Both the position numbers and the translations under genes were made by a program. DNA of 64,000 nucleotides from Streptomyces sp. NBC_01142 (GTDB lineage: Bacteria > Actinomycetota > Actinomycetes > Streptomycetales > Streptomycetaceae), in contig NZ_JAPEOR010000001.1 in NCBI RefSeq assembly GCF_026341125.1, positions 2,418,001-2,482,000 of the forward strand, written 5' to 3'. The notes below the pieces were generated by a model, which did not search any database, had not been told where the DNA came from, and saw only the letters and a list, made by a program, of their open reading frames with translations. Position 1 is the first letter of the stretch. Every line of letters starts with the position of its first letter. Below, piece after piece: positions 7,628 through 18,027 of the stretch.

Positions 7628-8680
7628 CTAGATCACGGGAGGTGCCACACGCGTGTAGGTGAGGGAGTTGCTGGTGCCGGCGTCAGTGGTGACTTTGACG
7701 AGGACGGGCCCCGCCGCTCCCGCCGGGGCCGACGCGACGACGGTGGTGTCGGACAGCACGGTGAACGCCGCGGGCGTGGTGCCGAAGAGGACGGATGTCG
7801 TGGTGGTCAGGCCGCTGCCCGTGAGGGTGACACCGGCCCCGGGTCCCGTAGGTCCCTGGACGGGGGAGAGGGCGGTGAGGACCGGCGCCGCCAGATAGAT
7901 GTAGAAGACGGAGTTGCTCGTACCGCCCGGGGTGGTGACCTTGAGAGCGACGGTCCCTGTTCCCGCGGGCGCGACGGCGGTGATCTGGTTGGCGGAGTTG
8001 ACGGTGTAGGAGGTGGCGGGTGTGGATCCGAAGGTGACCGCTGTGGCTCCGGTGAACCCCGTGCCGGTGAGGGTGACGGTGGTACCGCCGGAGGTCGGGC
8101 CCTGGCTGGGCGAGACCGAGGTGAGGGAGGGCGCGCCCACGTAGAAGAAGAAGACGGAGCCGGTCGTACCGTTGGGTGTGGTGACGGTGACGGGCACAGC
8201 ACCAGTTCCCGCGGGCGCGACGGCGGTGATCTGGTTGGCGGAGTTGACGGTGTAGGAGGTGGCGGGTGTGGATCCGAAGGTGACCGCTGTGGCTCCGGTG
8301 AACCCCGTACCGGTGAGAGTGACGGTGGTACCGCCGGAGGCCGGACCCTGGCTGGGCGAAATGGCGGTGAGGGTCGGCCCCGCCGCGTAGACGTAGAGGG
8401 CCGGATTGCTGGTCCCGGCAGGAGACGTGACGGTGACGAAAACGCTGCCCGTGCCGGGCGGGGCCACCGCGGTGATCTTCGTCGATGAGTTGACCGTGTA
8501 GCCGAGCGCTGCGTTGGGGCCGAAGTTGACCGCAGTGGCTCCGGTGAGACTGCTGCCGTTCAACGTGACGGTGTTGTTGCCGGCTGCGGGCCCCTGATTC
8601 GGAACGACCGAACTGAGAGCGGGCGCGGCGGCGATGACGGCGTGCCCTGCTGCTCCCGCCGCGTGGGCGCTGTTTTCCAC
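7628..8680 (-). CDS. IPT/TIG-repeat protein, four repeats, no signal peptide
   Basis: 350 residues from the GTG at 8680, chosen because GGAG lies 7-8 bases upstream; a longer frame to 8773 has no ribosome site. After ~20 Ala-rich residues the protein is four tandem IPT/TIG (Ig-like) repeats of 80-85 residues. Each opens with S-P-x-Q-G-P-x-x-G and contains TVTLTGTGFTGATAVTFG. Repeats two and three are nearly identical also at DNA level (around 7965-8070 and 8205-8320), pointing to recent duplication or conversion. Such domains mediate binding or structural stacking. No signal peptide, membrane segment or sorting motif is visible, so its location is unclear. Confidence 0.8.
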   Translation of the reverse strand: MENSAHAAGAAGHAVIAAAPALSSVVPNQGPAAGNNTVTLNGSSLTGATAVNFGPNAALGYTVNSSTKITAVAPPGTGSVFVTVTSPAGTSNPALYVYAAGPTLTAISPSQGPASGGTTVTLTGTGFTGATAVTFGSTPATSYTVNSANQITAVAPAGTGAVPVTVTTPNGTTGSVFFFYVGAPSLTSVSPSQGPTSGGTTVTLTGTGFTGATAVTFGSTPATSYTVNSANQITAVAPAGTGTVALKVTTPGGTSNSVFYIYLAAPVLTALSPVQGPTGPGAGVTLTGSGLTTTTSVLFGTTPAAFTVLSDTTVVASAPAGAAGPVLVKVTTDAGTSNSLTYTRVAPPVI

Positions 8681-8951
8681 GGGTGTCTCCGTAGGTGTCT
8701 GGCGGCCCGGGAGGGCCGGAAGTGGTCGATCGGGTTGTGCGTGCCGTTGCCTTGCCGCGAACTCCAAGCGCACCGACGGGCGTCTGTATCCCCGTCCGGT
8801 CCTCGCGCCTGGTCAGGTGGGGCAACGGCCCCCGACCCAGGAGGGATTCTGGGGCGGGGGCCTTGGAAGGCGGATACGGCGTCCTGGGGAGTCACCGCAT
8901 CCGCTTCCGGTGGGGGGGGTCCCCGGGTGTGGCCGCGCCTGAGGGCGACGG

Positions 8952-9695
8952 TCAGATTCCGGGCCCTGCGATGTACTCGAACGCGTCCGTGGCGGTCGCG
9001 CTGCCCGCGTCGTTGGTGACGACGACATCGACCAGACCGGCTGCCCCGGGAGGTGTGAAGGCCGACAGGGCGGTGTCGGAGATCACGGTGAAGGGCGCAG
9101 GCACGCCGTCGAAGGTGAGTGAGTTGGTGCTGGTGAGGCCGGTGCCGGCCACGGTGACCGGCGTGCCGCCTGTCGTCGGCCCCTCGTCGGGCGTGACCGT
9201 CGTCACCGTCGGCGGGGAGACGTAGGTGTATGAGAGCCCGTTGCTGGTGCCGCCCGCAGTGGTGACGCTGACTCCCACCGAGCCGGCCGCACCAGCCGGT
9301 ACGACGACAGTGATCTGGCCGTCGGACACCACCGTCGGCACCGCACTGTTGGCGCCGAAGGAGACGCTGGTGGCGGTGGACAGGCCGGCGCCGGTGAGCG
9401 TGACGGTCCCGCCGCCCGCCGTCGATCCCGATGTCGGGCTGAGGGTCTGCTTGAACGGTGCCCCAACGTAGTAGAAGGGAATCGGGCCGCTCGTCCCTCC
9501 CGGAGTGGTCACGGTGACGCCGACCGACCCGTTGCCGGACGGGGAGACGGCGGTGACCTGGGTGGGCGAGACGTTGGTGACGGAGGTCGCGAACTTGGTG
9601 CCGAAGCGGACCGCGGTGGTGCCGGACAGGTTCGTGCCGGTGATGGTGACGGCTGTGCCGCCACCACTGGATCCCTGGTTCGGGCTGATTGGCAT
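8952..9695 (-). CDS. IPT/TIG-repeat protein, three repeats, no signal peptide
   Basis: 247 residues from the ATG at 9695, which has GAGGAG upstream; the frame extends to 9869 without a better start. The start MPISPNQGSSGGGTAV enters directly into the first of three IPT/TIG repeats. The others begin at SPTSGSTAGGG and TPDEGPTTGG. Repeats are less alike than in the neighbouring protein. It ends with the EYIAGPGI strand. It lies 271 bases upstream of the four-repeat gene on the same strand. As with its neighbour, no export signal is visible and the partner is unknown. Confidence 0.8.
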   Translation of the reverse strand: MPISPNQGSSGGGTAVTITGTNLSGTTAVRFGTKFATSVTNVSPTQVTAVSPSGNGSVGVTVTTPGGTSGPIPFYYVGAPFKQTLSPTSGSTAGGGTVTLTGAGLSTATSVSFGANSAVPTVVSDGQITVVVPAGAAGSVGVSVTTAGGTSNGLSYTYVSPPTVTTVTPDEGPTTGGTPVTVAGTGLTSTNSLTFDGVPAPFTVISDTALSAFTPPGAAGLVDVVVTNDAGSATATDAFEYIAGPGI

Positions 9696-10200
9696 GAGAG
9701 GCTCCTCTTCGCTCGGAATGCGGTACATTGCCGAGCAGTTATCTGGGCGTTGAATCCGGGCATCGAGGAACATGGCCTGCCGGGCGTCAACTGCCGCCGG
9801 ATCAGAGGCCTTTCTCGCGTCTGTTGAGGATTCTCGCGCCCATTGATGTGGGTGTGAGAAGTAACCCATCCGGGTGATTATTGAGACAAGGCTTCAGACA
9901 CGGAGTCAGCCGTTCAGTCGAGCGCTGAGAGGTGAAATGCAGCTCATTCGCGGCGCATTTATGAAAAGCGCTTAATCGGGTCATATTACCGGCGGCGTCG
10001 AATGTGTTGACCGAGGTGGACGCCTCCCGGCCGCTGCGCGAGCGTCCCGGTTGCTGCGGCAAGGGGGATGCGATGCCCACGTCCACCGCGTCCTGCGGGG
10101 CTTCCGGGTCGTCTCCGTCACGGACCCCCGTCGCGGCCCCGCCACAGCCCGGCCAAGGCCCCGCCGCCTCTCCGCCGCGGCTCGTCCTCGGTCGGTCAGA
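9696..10200. other. Noncoding stretch between IPT gene and ROK promoter
   Basis: No convincing gene. The part from 9840 to 9990 is clearly poorer in GC than its surroundings and probably holds the leftward promoter of the IPT genes. I see no RNA gene. Confidence 0.5.
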
Positions 10201-10254
10201 TCTTTGTCCCGGGTGTGGAGAAAGTTGTGCTGGAACTCTGCGCAAGTTCTTCCC
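10201..10254 (+). promoter_or_regulatory. ROK-associated promoter element, copy 1
   Basis: Matches 17821-17874 at about 36 of 54 positions without a gap. Shared blocks are CTTTGTCC, GTG, GGA, AAGTTG, CTGC, CAAG and CTT. It ends about 70 bases before the ROK start. It is probably the operator and core promoter bound by the ROK regulator. Confidence 0.5.
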
Positions 10255-10322
10255 AGCTGGAGAAAGCGCTGCTACGTTCCCCTCGAAAGCCCGACGGACG
10301 GCCTGGCAGGCGGGAGGGGCAC

Positions 10323-11513
10323 GTGAGACGTATGACAGCTCGACCCGCGAATGCGCATCAGGCGCGACTGCTCAGGCTGCTGCGCGACGGCGGGCCCAAC
10401 TCCCGTGCCCAGCTGGGCGATCAGGTCGATCTGTCCCGGTCGAAGCTGGCCGTGGAGGTCGACCGGCTGCTGGAGACCGGCCTCGTCGTCGCGGACGGTC
10501 TTGCCGCCTCGCGCGGCGGGCGGCGTTCTCACAACATCCGGCTCGCGCCCGCCCTCCGCTTCCTCGGCGTCGACATCGGCGCCACCTCGATCGATGTGGC
10601 TGTCACCAACGCGGAGCTCGAGGTGCTCGGCCACCTCAACCACCCCATGGACGTCCGCGAGGGCCCGGTCGCCGTCTTCGAGCAGGTCCTGTCGATGGCG
10701 GCCAAGCTCAGGGCCTCCGGACTCGCCGAGGGTTTCGACGGGGCGGGCATCGGAGTCCCGGGGCCCGTCCGCTTTCCCGAGGGCGTACCGGTGGCACCCC
10801 CGATCATGCCCGGCTGGGACGGCTTCCCGGTCCGCGAAGCACTCAGCCAGGATCTGGGCTGCCCCGTCATGGTCGACAACGATGTGAACCTGATGGCGAT
10901 GGGGGAGCAGCACGCGGGCGTCGCGCGCTCGGTGGGCGACTTCCTGTGCGTCAAGATCGGTACGGGCATCGGCTGCGGCATCGTCGTCGGCGGCGAGGTC
11001 TACCGCGGTACGACGGGCAGCGCCGGCGACATCGGCCATATCCAGGTCGAACCGGACGGGCGTGCCTGCGCCTGTGGCAACAAGGGCTGCCTGGAAGCGC
11101 ACTTCAGTGGCGCCGCGCTCGCCCGCGACGCCGAGGACGCGGCGCGCAGCGGCCGGTCGGAGGAGCTCGCGGCCCGGCTGGAGACGGCCGGCAGGCTCAC
11201 CGCCGCCGATGTGGCTGCCGCCGCGGCCGCGGGCGACGCCACCTCGCTCGACCTCATCCGCGAGGGCGGCAACCGCGTCGGCCAGGTCATCGCCGGACTC
11301 GTCAGCTTCTTCAACCCGGGGCTCGTGGTGATCGGCGGCGGGGTGACCGGCCTCGGCCACACGCTGCTGGCCAGCGTACGCACCCAGGTCTACCGTCAGT
11401 CGCTGCCGCTGGCCACCGGCAACCTCCCCATTGTGCTGGGCGAGTTGGGGCCCGCCGCCGGAGTGATCGGCGCGGCCCGGCTCATCAGCGACCACCTGTT
11501 CTCGCCGGCCTGA
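10323..11513 (+). CDS. ROK-family transcriptional repressor
   Basis: 396 residues. The GTG at 10323 is preferred because GGAGGG lies 4-5 bases before it; an ATG at 10332 is possible. A winged helix-turn-helix (about residues 8-65, with SRAQLGDQVDLSRSKLAVEVDRL) precedes a ROK sugar-kinase-like domain. That domain has the phosphate loop DIGATSIDVAV, the catalytic-type VDNDVNLMAMGE segment and GTGIGCGIV. The ROK zinc motif is GHI followed by CACGNKGCLE. Because it has the DNA-binding domain, it is a regulator of the NagC/XylR type. It heads a sugar importer cluster and shares a promoter element with the later secreted-protein gene. Confidence 0.92.
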   Translation: MRRMTARPANAHQARLLRLLRDGGPNSRAQLGDQVDLSRSKLAVEVDRLLETGLVVADGLAASRGGRRSHNIRLAPALRFLGVDIGATSIDVAVTNAELEVLGHLNHPMDVREGPVAVFEQVLSMAAKLRASGLAEGFDGAGIGVPGPVRFPEGVPVAPPIMPGWDGFPVREALSQDLGCPVMVDNDVNLMAMGEQHAGVARSVGDFLCVKIGTGIGCGIVVGGEVYRGTTGSAGDIGHIQVEPDGRACACGNKGCLEAHFSGAALARDAEDAARSGRSEELAARLETAGRLTAADVAAAAAAGDATSLDLIREGGNRVGQVIAGLVSFFNPGLVVIGGGVTGLGHTLLASVRTQVYRQSLPLATGNLPIVLGELGPAAGVIGAARLISDHLFSPA

Positions 11514-11663
11514 CCGGGCCGGACGATCACGTAACACCACGCGCGGACCACGAAACACCGCGTGCAGCACGCAGCACAACAGGCACCACGTACCACGTAC
11601 CGCCACGCGTACCACCACCACGCCCTGCCCGCTCACCGGCCGCACCCGCCGAGGGGATTTGTC

Positions 11664-13187
11664 ATGGCACCAGAACCACCCCTGCTCACCATGTCCGGCA
11701 TCACCAAGTCGTTCCCCGGTGTCCGCGCCCTCGACGGGGTGGACCTGGAGGTCCAGGCCGGCGAAGTCCACTGCCTCCTCGGCCAGAACGGCGCCGGCAA
11801 ATCCACCCTGATCAAGGTGCTCGCCGGGGCCCACCAGCCCGACGGCGGAGACATCACCTGGCGCGGCGGAACCGTCTCCCTCAAGTCGCCCATCGCCGCA
11901 ATGCGGCTCGGCATCGCCACCATCTACCAGGAGCTCGACCTGGTCGAGGGACTGTCCGTCGCCGAGAACGTGTTCCTCGGGCACGAGCCCACCTCGGCCG
12001 GATTCGTCGTACGCGGCGGGGAAGCGAGATCGGCAACAGGCAGGCTACTGAAGCGACTTGGCCACCCCGAGATCGATCCGACCCGCCGCGTCGGAGACCT
12101 CTCCGCCGCCCAGCAGCAGATCGTCTCCATGGCCCGCGCGCTCTCCCACGAGGTACGCCTCATCGTGATGGACGAACCCTCGGCCGCCCTGGACCCCGAC
12201 GAGGTCGACAATCTCTTCCGTATCGTCGGCGATCTGACCGCCGACGGAGTCGCCGTCGTCTACATCTCCCACCGCCTCGAGGAGATCCGGCGGATCGGCG
12301 ACCGGGTGACCGTCCTCAAGGACGGCCGGGCGGTCGCCGTCGGCCTGCCGGCCCGGGACACTCCGACCCGCGACATCGTTGCCATGATGACCGGCCGGAA
12401 CGTCGAGTACGTCTTCCCCGAGCGGCGGGAAGCGGTACGGGCGGCGGCCCAGCAGCCGGTTCTGCGGGTCGAAGGGCTCGCCAGAGAAAGGGAGTTCGCC
12501 CCGGTCGACCTGGAACTGAGGCCGGGCGAAATCGTCGGCCTCGCGGGGCTCGTCGGATCGGGACGCTCCGAGATCCTGGAGACGATCTACGGCGCCCGCA
12601 GGCCCACCGCCGGACGTGTCCTCCTCGACGGCACCCCGCTCCGCCCCGGCAGTGTCCGCGCCGCCGTCCGTGCCGGAATCGGACTCGCCCCCGAGGAGCG
12701 CAAGGCGCAGGCGCTGCTGATGCTGGAGTCCGTCACCCGCAACGTCTCCCTCTCCACGCTCTCCCGTTTCTCCCGTGGCGGCTGGCTCAACCGCCGCGAA
12801 GAACGGGCCGCGGCACAGCGGGCGACCCGTGAACTCTCCTTGCGCCCCGACAACCCCGACACCCGCGTCCGCACCCTCTCCGGCGGCAATCAGCAAAAGG
12901 CCGTGCTCGCGCGCTGGCTGCTGCGGGGCTGCCGGGTGCTGCTGCTCGACGAGCCCACTCGCGGCGTCGATGTCGGCGCACGGGCCGAGCTCTATGCAGT
13001 GATCCGCCGACTGGCCGACGAAGGGCTCGCCGTACTTCTCGTATCCAGCGAAGTGCCCGAAGTCCTGGGCCTCGCCGACCGGGTGCTGGTGCTCCGCGAG
13101 GGCAGCGTCGTGCACACGGCCGACGCCCGGGAGCTGGACGAGCACCGCGTACTCAACCTCGTGATGGAAGGGAGCCCGACGGCATGA
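11664..13187 (+). CDS. Sugar ABC transporter ATP-binding protein (RbsA/XylG type)
   Basis: 507 residues from the ATG at 11664 with GAGGGG upstream. Two ABC domains are fused, as in the CUT2 carbohydrate importers. The first Walker A is GQNGAGKST (residues 40-48), with LSAAQQQIVSMARAL and the Walker B LIVMDEP. The second has the degenerate Walker A GLVGSGRSE (about 295-303) usual for this family, then LSGGNQQKAVLARWL and LLLDEPTRGVD. It energises uptake of a pentose, inositol or similar monosaccharide by the permease that follows with a 4-base overlap. The 150-base leader from 11514 is rich in CACG-type words. Confidence 0.95.
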   Translation: MAPEPPLLTMSGITKSFPGVRALDGVDLEVQAGEVHCLLGQNGAGKSTLIKVLAGAHQPDGGDITWRGGTVSLKSPIAAMRLGIATIYQELDLVEGLSVAENVFLGHEPTSAGFVVRGGEARSATGRLLKRLGHPEIDPTRRVGDLSAAQQQIVSMARALSHEVRLIVMDEPSAALDPDEVDNLFRIVGDLTADGVAVVYISHRLEEIRRIGDRVTVLKDGRAVAVGLPARDTPTRDIVAMMTGRNVEYVFPERREAVRAAAQQPVLRVEGLAREREFAPVDLELRPGEIVGLAGLVGSGRSEILETIYGARRPTAGRVLLDGTPLRPGSVRAAVRAGIGLAPEERKAQALLMLESVTRNVSLSTLSRFSRGGWLNRREERAAAQRATRELSLRPDNPDTRVRTLSGGNQQKAVLARWLLRGCRVLLLDEPTRGVDVGARAELYAVIRRLADEGLAVLLVSSEVPEVLGLADRVLVLREGSVVHTADARELDEHRVLNLVMEGSPTA

Positions 13188-14218
13188 CGCAGCCAGCCAC
13201 TCCGGCGCAGCAGGACGCGTCGATACCCACCACCAAGTCCGCACCGGACACCGGGGGGTGGCGCCGCCCGCTGGGGCTGCGCGCGGATGTCCGCAATCTC
13301 TCGCTGCTGGGCGTCCTCGCCGTTCTGATCGCGGTCGGCGGCATCACCAAGCCCGACGAGTTCCTCGCCGCGAGCAACCTCCAGCTCGTCCTGACACAGG
13401 CCTCGGTCATCGGTGTCGTGACCGTCGGTATGACGTTCGTGATCACCAGCGGTGGCATCGATCTGTCGGTCGGCGCGATCGTGGCGCTGGCTTCGGTCTG
13501 GGCGACGACGCTGGCGACCCAGGAGTTCGGGTTCGCGGGCATCCTCTTCACCGCTGTGGTGGTGGGACTGGGCTGCGGGCTGGTGAACGGTCTGCTCATC
13601 GCGTACGGCGGGATGGTGCCGTTCATCGCGACCCTCGCCATGCTCGCCTCGGCTCGCGGACTCGCCCTCCAGATCACGGACGGCAAGACCCAGATCGTCA
13701 CCGTGAACTCCGTACTCGACCTCGGCATCAAGGACGCGTACGTCCTCGGAATCCCGCCGCTGGTCCTGGTCTTCGCCGCCGTGACGGTCGTCGGCTGGCT
13801 CCTGCTGAACCGTACGACCTTCGGGCGGCGCACCGTCGCGGTCGGCGGCAACGCGGAAGCCGCCCGCCTCGCCGGCATCGACGTACGGCGCCAGCGGCTC
13901 TACCTCTATCTGCTCTCCGGGCTGTGCTGCGGAATCGCCGCCTTCATGCTGATCGTCCTGGCCGGCTCGGGACAGAACACCAACGGCAATCTCTACGAAC
14001 TCGACGCCATCGCCGCGGCGATCATCGGCGGCACGCTGCTCAGCGGCGGCCGGGGCACCATCGTCGGCTCGGTCCTCGGCGTCCTGGTCTTCACCACGAT
14101 CACCAACATCTTCGCCCTCAACAATCTGGAGAGCGCCGTCCAGCAGATCGCCAAGGGCGCGATCATCGTCGCCGCCGTCCTGGTCCAGCACCGCACCCTG
14201 CGCGGCGCCGAGCACTGA
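13184..14218 (+). CDS. Sugar ABC transporter permease (RbsC type)
   Basis: 344 residues, overlapping the ATPase gene by ATGA. The N-terminal ~35 residues are polar. The rest is a hydrophobic permease with 8-10 membrane spans and the family signature ITSGGIDLSVGAIVALASV near residue 85. The EAARLAGIDVRRQRLY cytoplasmic loop contacts the ATPase, and GGTLLSGGRGTIVGSVLG is also typical. It forms the transmembrane channel of the CUT2 importer together with the ATPase and the lipoprotein that follows 62 bases later. Confidence 0.94.
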   Translation: MTQPATPAQQDASIPTTKSAPDTGGWRRPLGLRADVRNLSLLGVLAVLIAVGGITKPDEFLAASNLQLVLTQASVIGVVTVGMTFVITSGGIDLSVGAIVALASVWATTLATQEFGFAGILFTAVVVGLGCGLVNGLLIAYGGMVPFIATLAMLASARGLALQITDGKTQIVTVNSVLDLGIKDAYVLGIPPLVLVFAAVTVVGWLLLNRTTFGRRTVAVGGNAEAARLAGIDVRRQRLYLYLLSGLCCGIAAFMLIVLAGSGQNTNGNLYELDAIAAAIIGGTLLSGGRGTIVGSVLGVLVFTTITNIFALNNLESAVQQIAKGAIIVAAVLVQHRTLRGAEH

Positions 14219-14280
14219 CCCACCACCCCCTCCCGCTTCCCCACATCTGTCGCACCACCCGGCCGAAGGGTTGATCCGTC

Positions 14281-15327
14281 ATGCCAGAAATCCCAGCCAC
14301 CAGCCGCAGAGGACTGCTTTTCGGCACTGCCGCGGTCTCCGCCGGCGCGCTGCTGACCGCCTGCACCAGCAACGAGCCCAAGAAGCAGGAACCGGCGACG
14401 AACAATGTGCCGGAGGCCGACGACAAGCCCGGCAAGGCCGTCACCATCGGCTTCGCCGGACCGCAGGCCGACCACGGCTGGCTGAACGCCATCAACGAGA
14501 ACGCCAAGGCACGGGCGAAGAAGTACTCCGAGGTGACCCTGGAGATCACTGAGGGGTCCAACGACACCGCCGCCCAGATCGGCCAGGTCCAGACCCTGAT
14601 CAACAAGAAGGTCGACGTCCTGGTGATCCTGCCGGCGGACGGCAAGGCTCTGACCCAGGTCGGTCTGCAGGCCATGAAGGCCGGAATCCCCGTCATCAAC
14701 CTGGACCGGGTCTTCGCCTCTCCGCAGGCGTACCGCTGCTGGATCGGCGGCGACAACTACGGCATGGGCCTCAACGCCGGCAACTACATCGGCGAGCAGC
14801 TCAAGGACAAGCCGAACGCCAAGGTCATCGAGCTCGCCGGCCTCGACAATCTGGAGCTCACCAAGCAGCGTACCCAGGGCTTCGACGACGCCCTGAAGAA
14901 CTACCCCAACATCAGGAAGGTGGCCCGCCAGGCCGCCGACTTCACCGTCGAGTCGGGCCAGGCGAAGATGGCCCAGCTCCTCCAGGCGCAGAAGCAGTTC
15001 GACGCCCTGTGGAACCACGACGACGACCAGGGGGTGGGCGCGCTGCGCGCCATCGCGCAGGCCGGCCGCAAGGACTTCCTGATGGTCGGTGGTGCCGGAG
15101 CCAAGTCCGCGATGGACGCCATCAAGGCCGACAACAGTGTTCTCAAGGCGACGGTCCTCTACCCGCCGACGATGGCCGCCTCCGCCATCGACCTCGCTCG
15201 CTCCCTCGGGCAGTCCAAGGGTCTCAGCGGGATGTCCGAACTGGAGATCCCCGCCTCGATCACCCTCTACTCGGCCGTCGTGACCAAGGAGAACGTGGAC
15301 GAGTACCTGCCCACGGGCTTCAGCTGA
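14281..15327 (+). CDS. Sugar-binding lipoprotein of the ABC importer, Tat-type signal
   Basis: 348 residues. The signal carries a twin arginine (SRRGLLFG) and a lipobox LTAC with the lipid-anchored Cys28, so the protein is probably exported folded and anchored outside the membrane. The mature part is a type I periplasmic-binding fold of the RbsB class (GFAGPQADHGWLNAINENA, QTLINKKVDVLVILPADGKAL, GGDNYGMGLNAGNYI). It captures the substrate for the importer. By position next to an inositol-type dehydrogenase and epimerase, a cyclitol or monosaccharide is likely, but the ligand cannot be fixed from sequence. Confidence 0.93.
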   Translation: MPEIPATSRRGLLFGTAAVSAGALLTACTSNEPKKQEPATNNVPEADDKPGKAVTIGFAGPQADHGWLNAINENAKARAKKYSEVTLEITEGSNDTAAQIGQVQTLINKKVDVLVILPADGKALTQVGLQAMKAGIPVINLDRVFASPQAYRCWIGGDNYGMGLNAGNYIGEQLKDKPNAKVIELAGLDNLELTKQRTQGFDDALKNYPNIRKVARQAADFTVESGQAKMAQLLQAQKQFDALWNHDDDQGVGALRAIAQAGRKDFLMVGGAGAKSAMDAIKADNSVLKATVLYPPTMAASAIDLARSLGQSKGLSGMSELEIPASITLYSAVVTKENVDEYLPTGFS

Positions 15328-15371
15328 CCGGCCTGCCGCCTTCACCGAGCAACCGATGAGGAGGAACCCGT

Positions 15372-16736
15372 ATGGAACAGAGGGACAGTGAGGCCAGTGA
15401 GGCCGCACCGTCGGCTGCCAGTGCACCGGCACCCGGTGGGTCGGGACCCGTTGTGCCGGCGTCCGGTGTGCCGACGCTCGGCGTCGGCATGGTCGGATAC
15501 GCCTTCATGGGCGCCGCCCACTCGCAGGGGTGGCGCACCGCGGGACGCGTCTTCGACCTCCCGATGCGGCCGGTCCTCGCCGCGATCGGCGGCCGTGACG
15601 CGGCCGCTGTGCGGGCCGCCGCCGACAAGCACGGCTGGGCGGCGGCGGAGACCGACTGGCGCGACCTCGTGACCCGCGACGATGTGCAGCTCGTCGACAT
15701 CTGCACACCGGGGGACAGCCATGCGGAGATCGCCGTCGCGGCGCTGGAGGCGGGCAAGCACGTGCTGTGCGAGAAACCGCTCGCCAACTCGGTCGCCGAG
15801 GCGGAGGCAATGGTCGCGGCGGCAGAACGGGCACGGTCCAACGGTCAGTTGGCGATGGTCGGCTTCAACTACCGGCGGGTGCCGGCGATCGCGTACGCCC
15901 GCCGGCTGATCACCGAGGGCAGGCTCGGGACGCTGCGCCATGTGCGGGTCACCTACCTCCAGGACTGGCTGGTCGACCCGGACTTCCCGCTCACCTGGCG
16001 GCTCAGGCGCGAGCATGCGGGATCGGGCGCACTCGGCGACCTCGGTGCGCACATCGTGGACCTCGCGCAGTATCTGGCGGGAGAGCCGCTGGTCGGGGTC
16101 TCGGCGCTGTCGGAGACATTCGTACGGGAACGGCCGCTGCTGCAGGGAGCCTCGTCCGGCCTCTCCGACTCTTCCGGTCTCTCCGACGTGTCCAGCACCT
16201 CCGGCTCGCCCGGCCTCTCCGGCCCGTCCCGCCTCTCCGCTCCGGGCGGCGGCGCGCGGGGGGCGGTCACCGTCGACGACGCGGCGCTGTTCACCGGCCG
16301 GCTCGCGTCGGGGACGCTGGCCTCCTTCGAGGCCACCCGGATGGCCTCGGGCCGCAAGAACGCCCTGCGGCTCGAAATCAACGGCGAGCACGGGTCGTTG
16401 GCCTTCGACCTGGAGCGGCTCAACGAGCTGTCCTTCCACGACCACACCGAGCCCGCCGCCTCCTCCGGTTTCCGCCGGATCCTGGTCACCGAGCCCGGCC
16501 ATCCGTACCTGGAGGCGTGGTGGCCGCCCGGTCATGCGCTGGGCTACGAGCACACCTTCGCCCACCAGGCCCGCGACCTGGTGGAGGCGATAGCCGCCGG
16601 GAAGGACCCCGCGCCGTCGTTCGCCGACGGACTCCAGGTGCAGCGGGTGCTCGCCGCGGTGGAGGAGAGCGCAGAGAAGAACGCCGTCTACACCCCCGTA
16701 CAGGCCGTGCCGGCCGTCCAGACACAGGCTCAGTGA
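15372..16736 (+). CDS. Gfo/Idh/MocA-family NAD(P)-dependent dehydrogenase
   Basis: 454 residues, longer than usual (~390). After a ~35-residue Ala/Pro/Ser-rich extension a Rossmann fold starts with GVGMVGYAFMGAAHS. The catalytic lysine motif CEKPLAN lies at about 133-138 and the MVGFNYRR motif follows. The C-terminal sheet domain contains GALGDLGAHIVDLAQYL. Between about residues 260 and 296 there is a Ser/Gly/Leu-rich insert (SSGLSDSSGLSDVSS and similar) built of short DNA repeats. It sits on a surface loop and probably does not affect catalysis. Enzymes of this family oxidise sugars or cyclitols, often at C3. It follows the importer by 44 bases and precedes an isomerase. Confidence 0.92.
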   Translation: MEQRDSEASEAAPSAASAPAPGGSGPVVPASGVPTLGVGMVGYAFMGAAHSQGWRTAGRVFDLPMRPVLAAIGGRDAAAVRAAADKHGWAAAETDWRDLVTRDDVQLVDICTPGDSHAEIAVAALEAGKHVLCEKPLANSVAEAEAMVAAAERARSNGQLAMVGFNYRRVPAIAYARRLITEGRLGTLRHVRVTYLQDWLVDPDFPLTWRLRREHAGSGALGDLGAHIVDLAQYLAGEPLVGVSALSETFVRERPLLQGASSGLSDSSGLSDVSSTSGSPGLSGPSRLSAPGGGARGAVTVDDAALFTGRLASGTLASFEATRMASGRKNALRLEINGEHGSLAFDLERLNELSFHDHTEPAASSGFRRILVTEPGHPYLEAWWPPGHALGYEHTFAHQARDLVEAIAAGKDPAPSFADGLQVQRVLAAVEESAEKNAVYTPVQAVPAVQTQAQ

Positions 16737-16748
16737 GGAGAGGTCCCC

Positions 16749-17753
<1,005 letters not shown>

Positions 17754-17820
17754 CACATAAGGGCAGGTCCGAGCCCGGTGGTGAATGCGCTGCCGGGCCG
17801 GTCCGGCCTGCCCGGACGCG

Positions 17821-17874
17821 CCTTTGTCCTGCGTGGGGAAGAAGTTGAACTTCCCTACTGCACAAGGGCTTTCC
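17821..17874 (+). promoter_or_regulatory. ROK-associated promoter element, copy 2
   Basis: Gap-free relative of 10201-10254. It also contains the inverted repeat GGGAAG/CTTCCC around AAGTTGAA. It lies about 155 bases before the GTG of the large secreted protein and likely begins the second transcription unit of the cluster. Confidence 0.5.
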
Positions 17875-18027
17875 GACCCGGACGAACCCCGCTACCGTCC
17901 CATGAGGTGTACAGGACATAGGTGGTCCCCGGTGTGACGGCGCACTCCGGTTCCACGACCAGCCCGCCCGGCGGTTGAGGGCAGAACACCGCCCCGCCCG
18001 TTCGACCGGCCATCCCGGAGGACATTC

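Noticed and set aside
10272..11984. Long antisense open frame opposite the ROK and ABC genes
   Set aside because: It is a by-product of GC-rich codon use; the plus-strand genes have clear family motifs.
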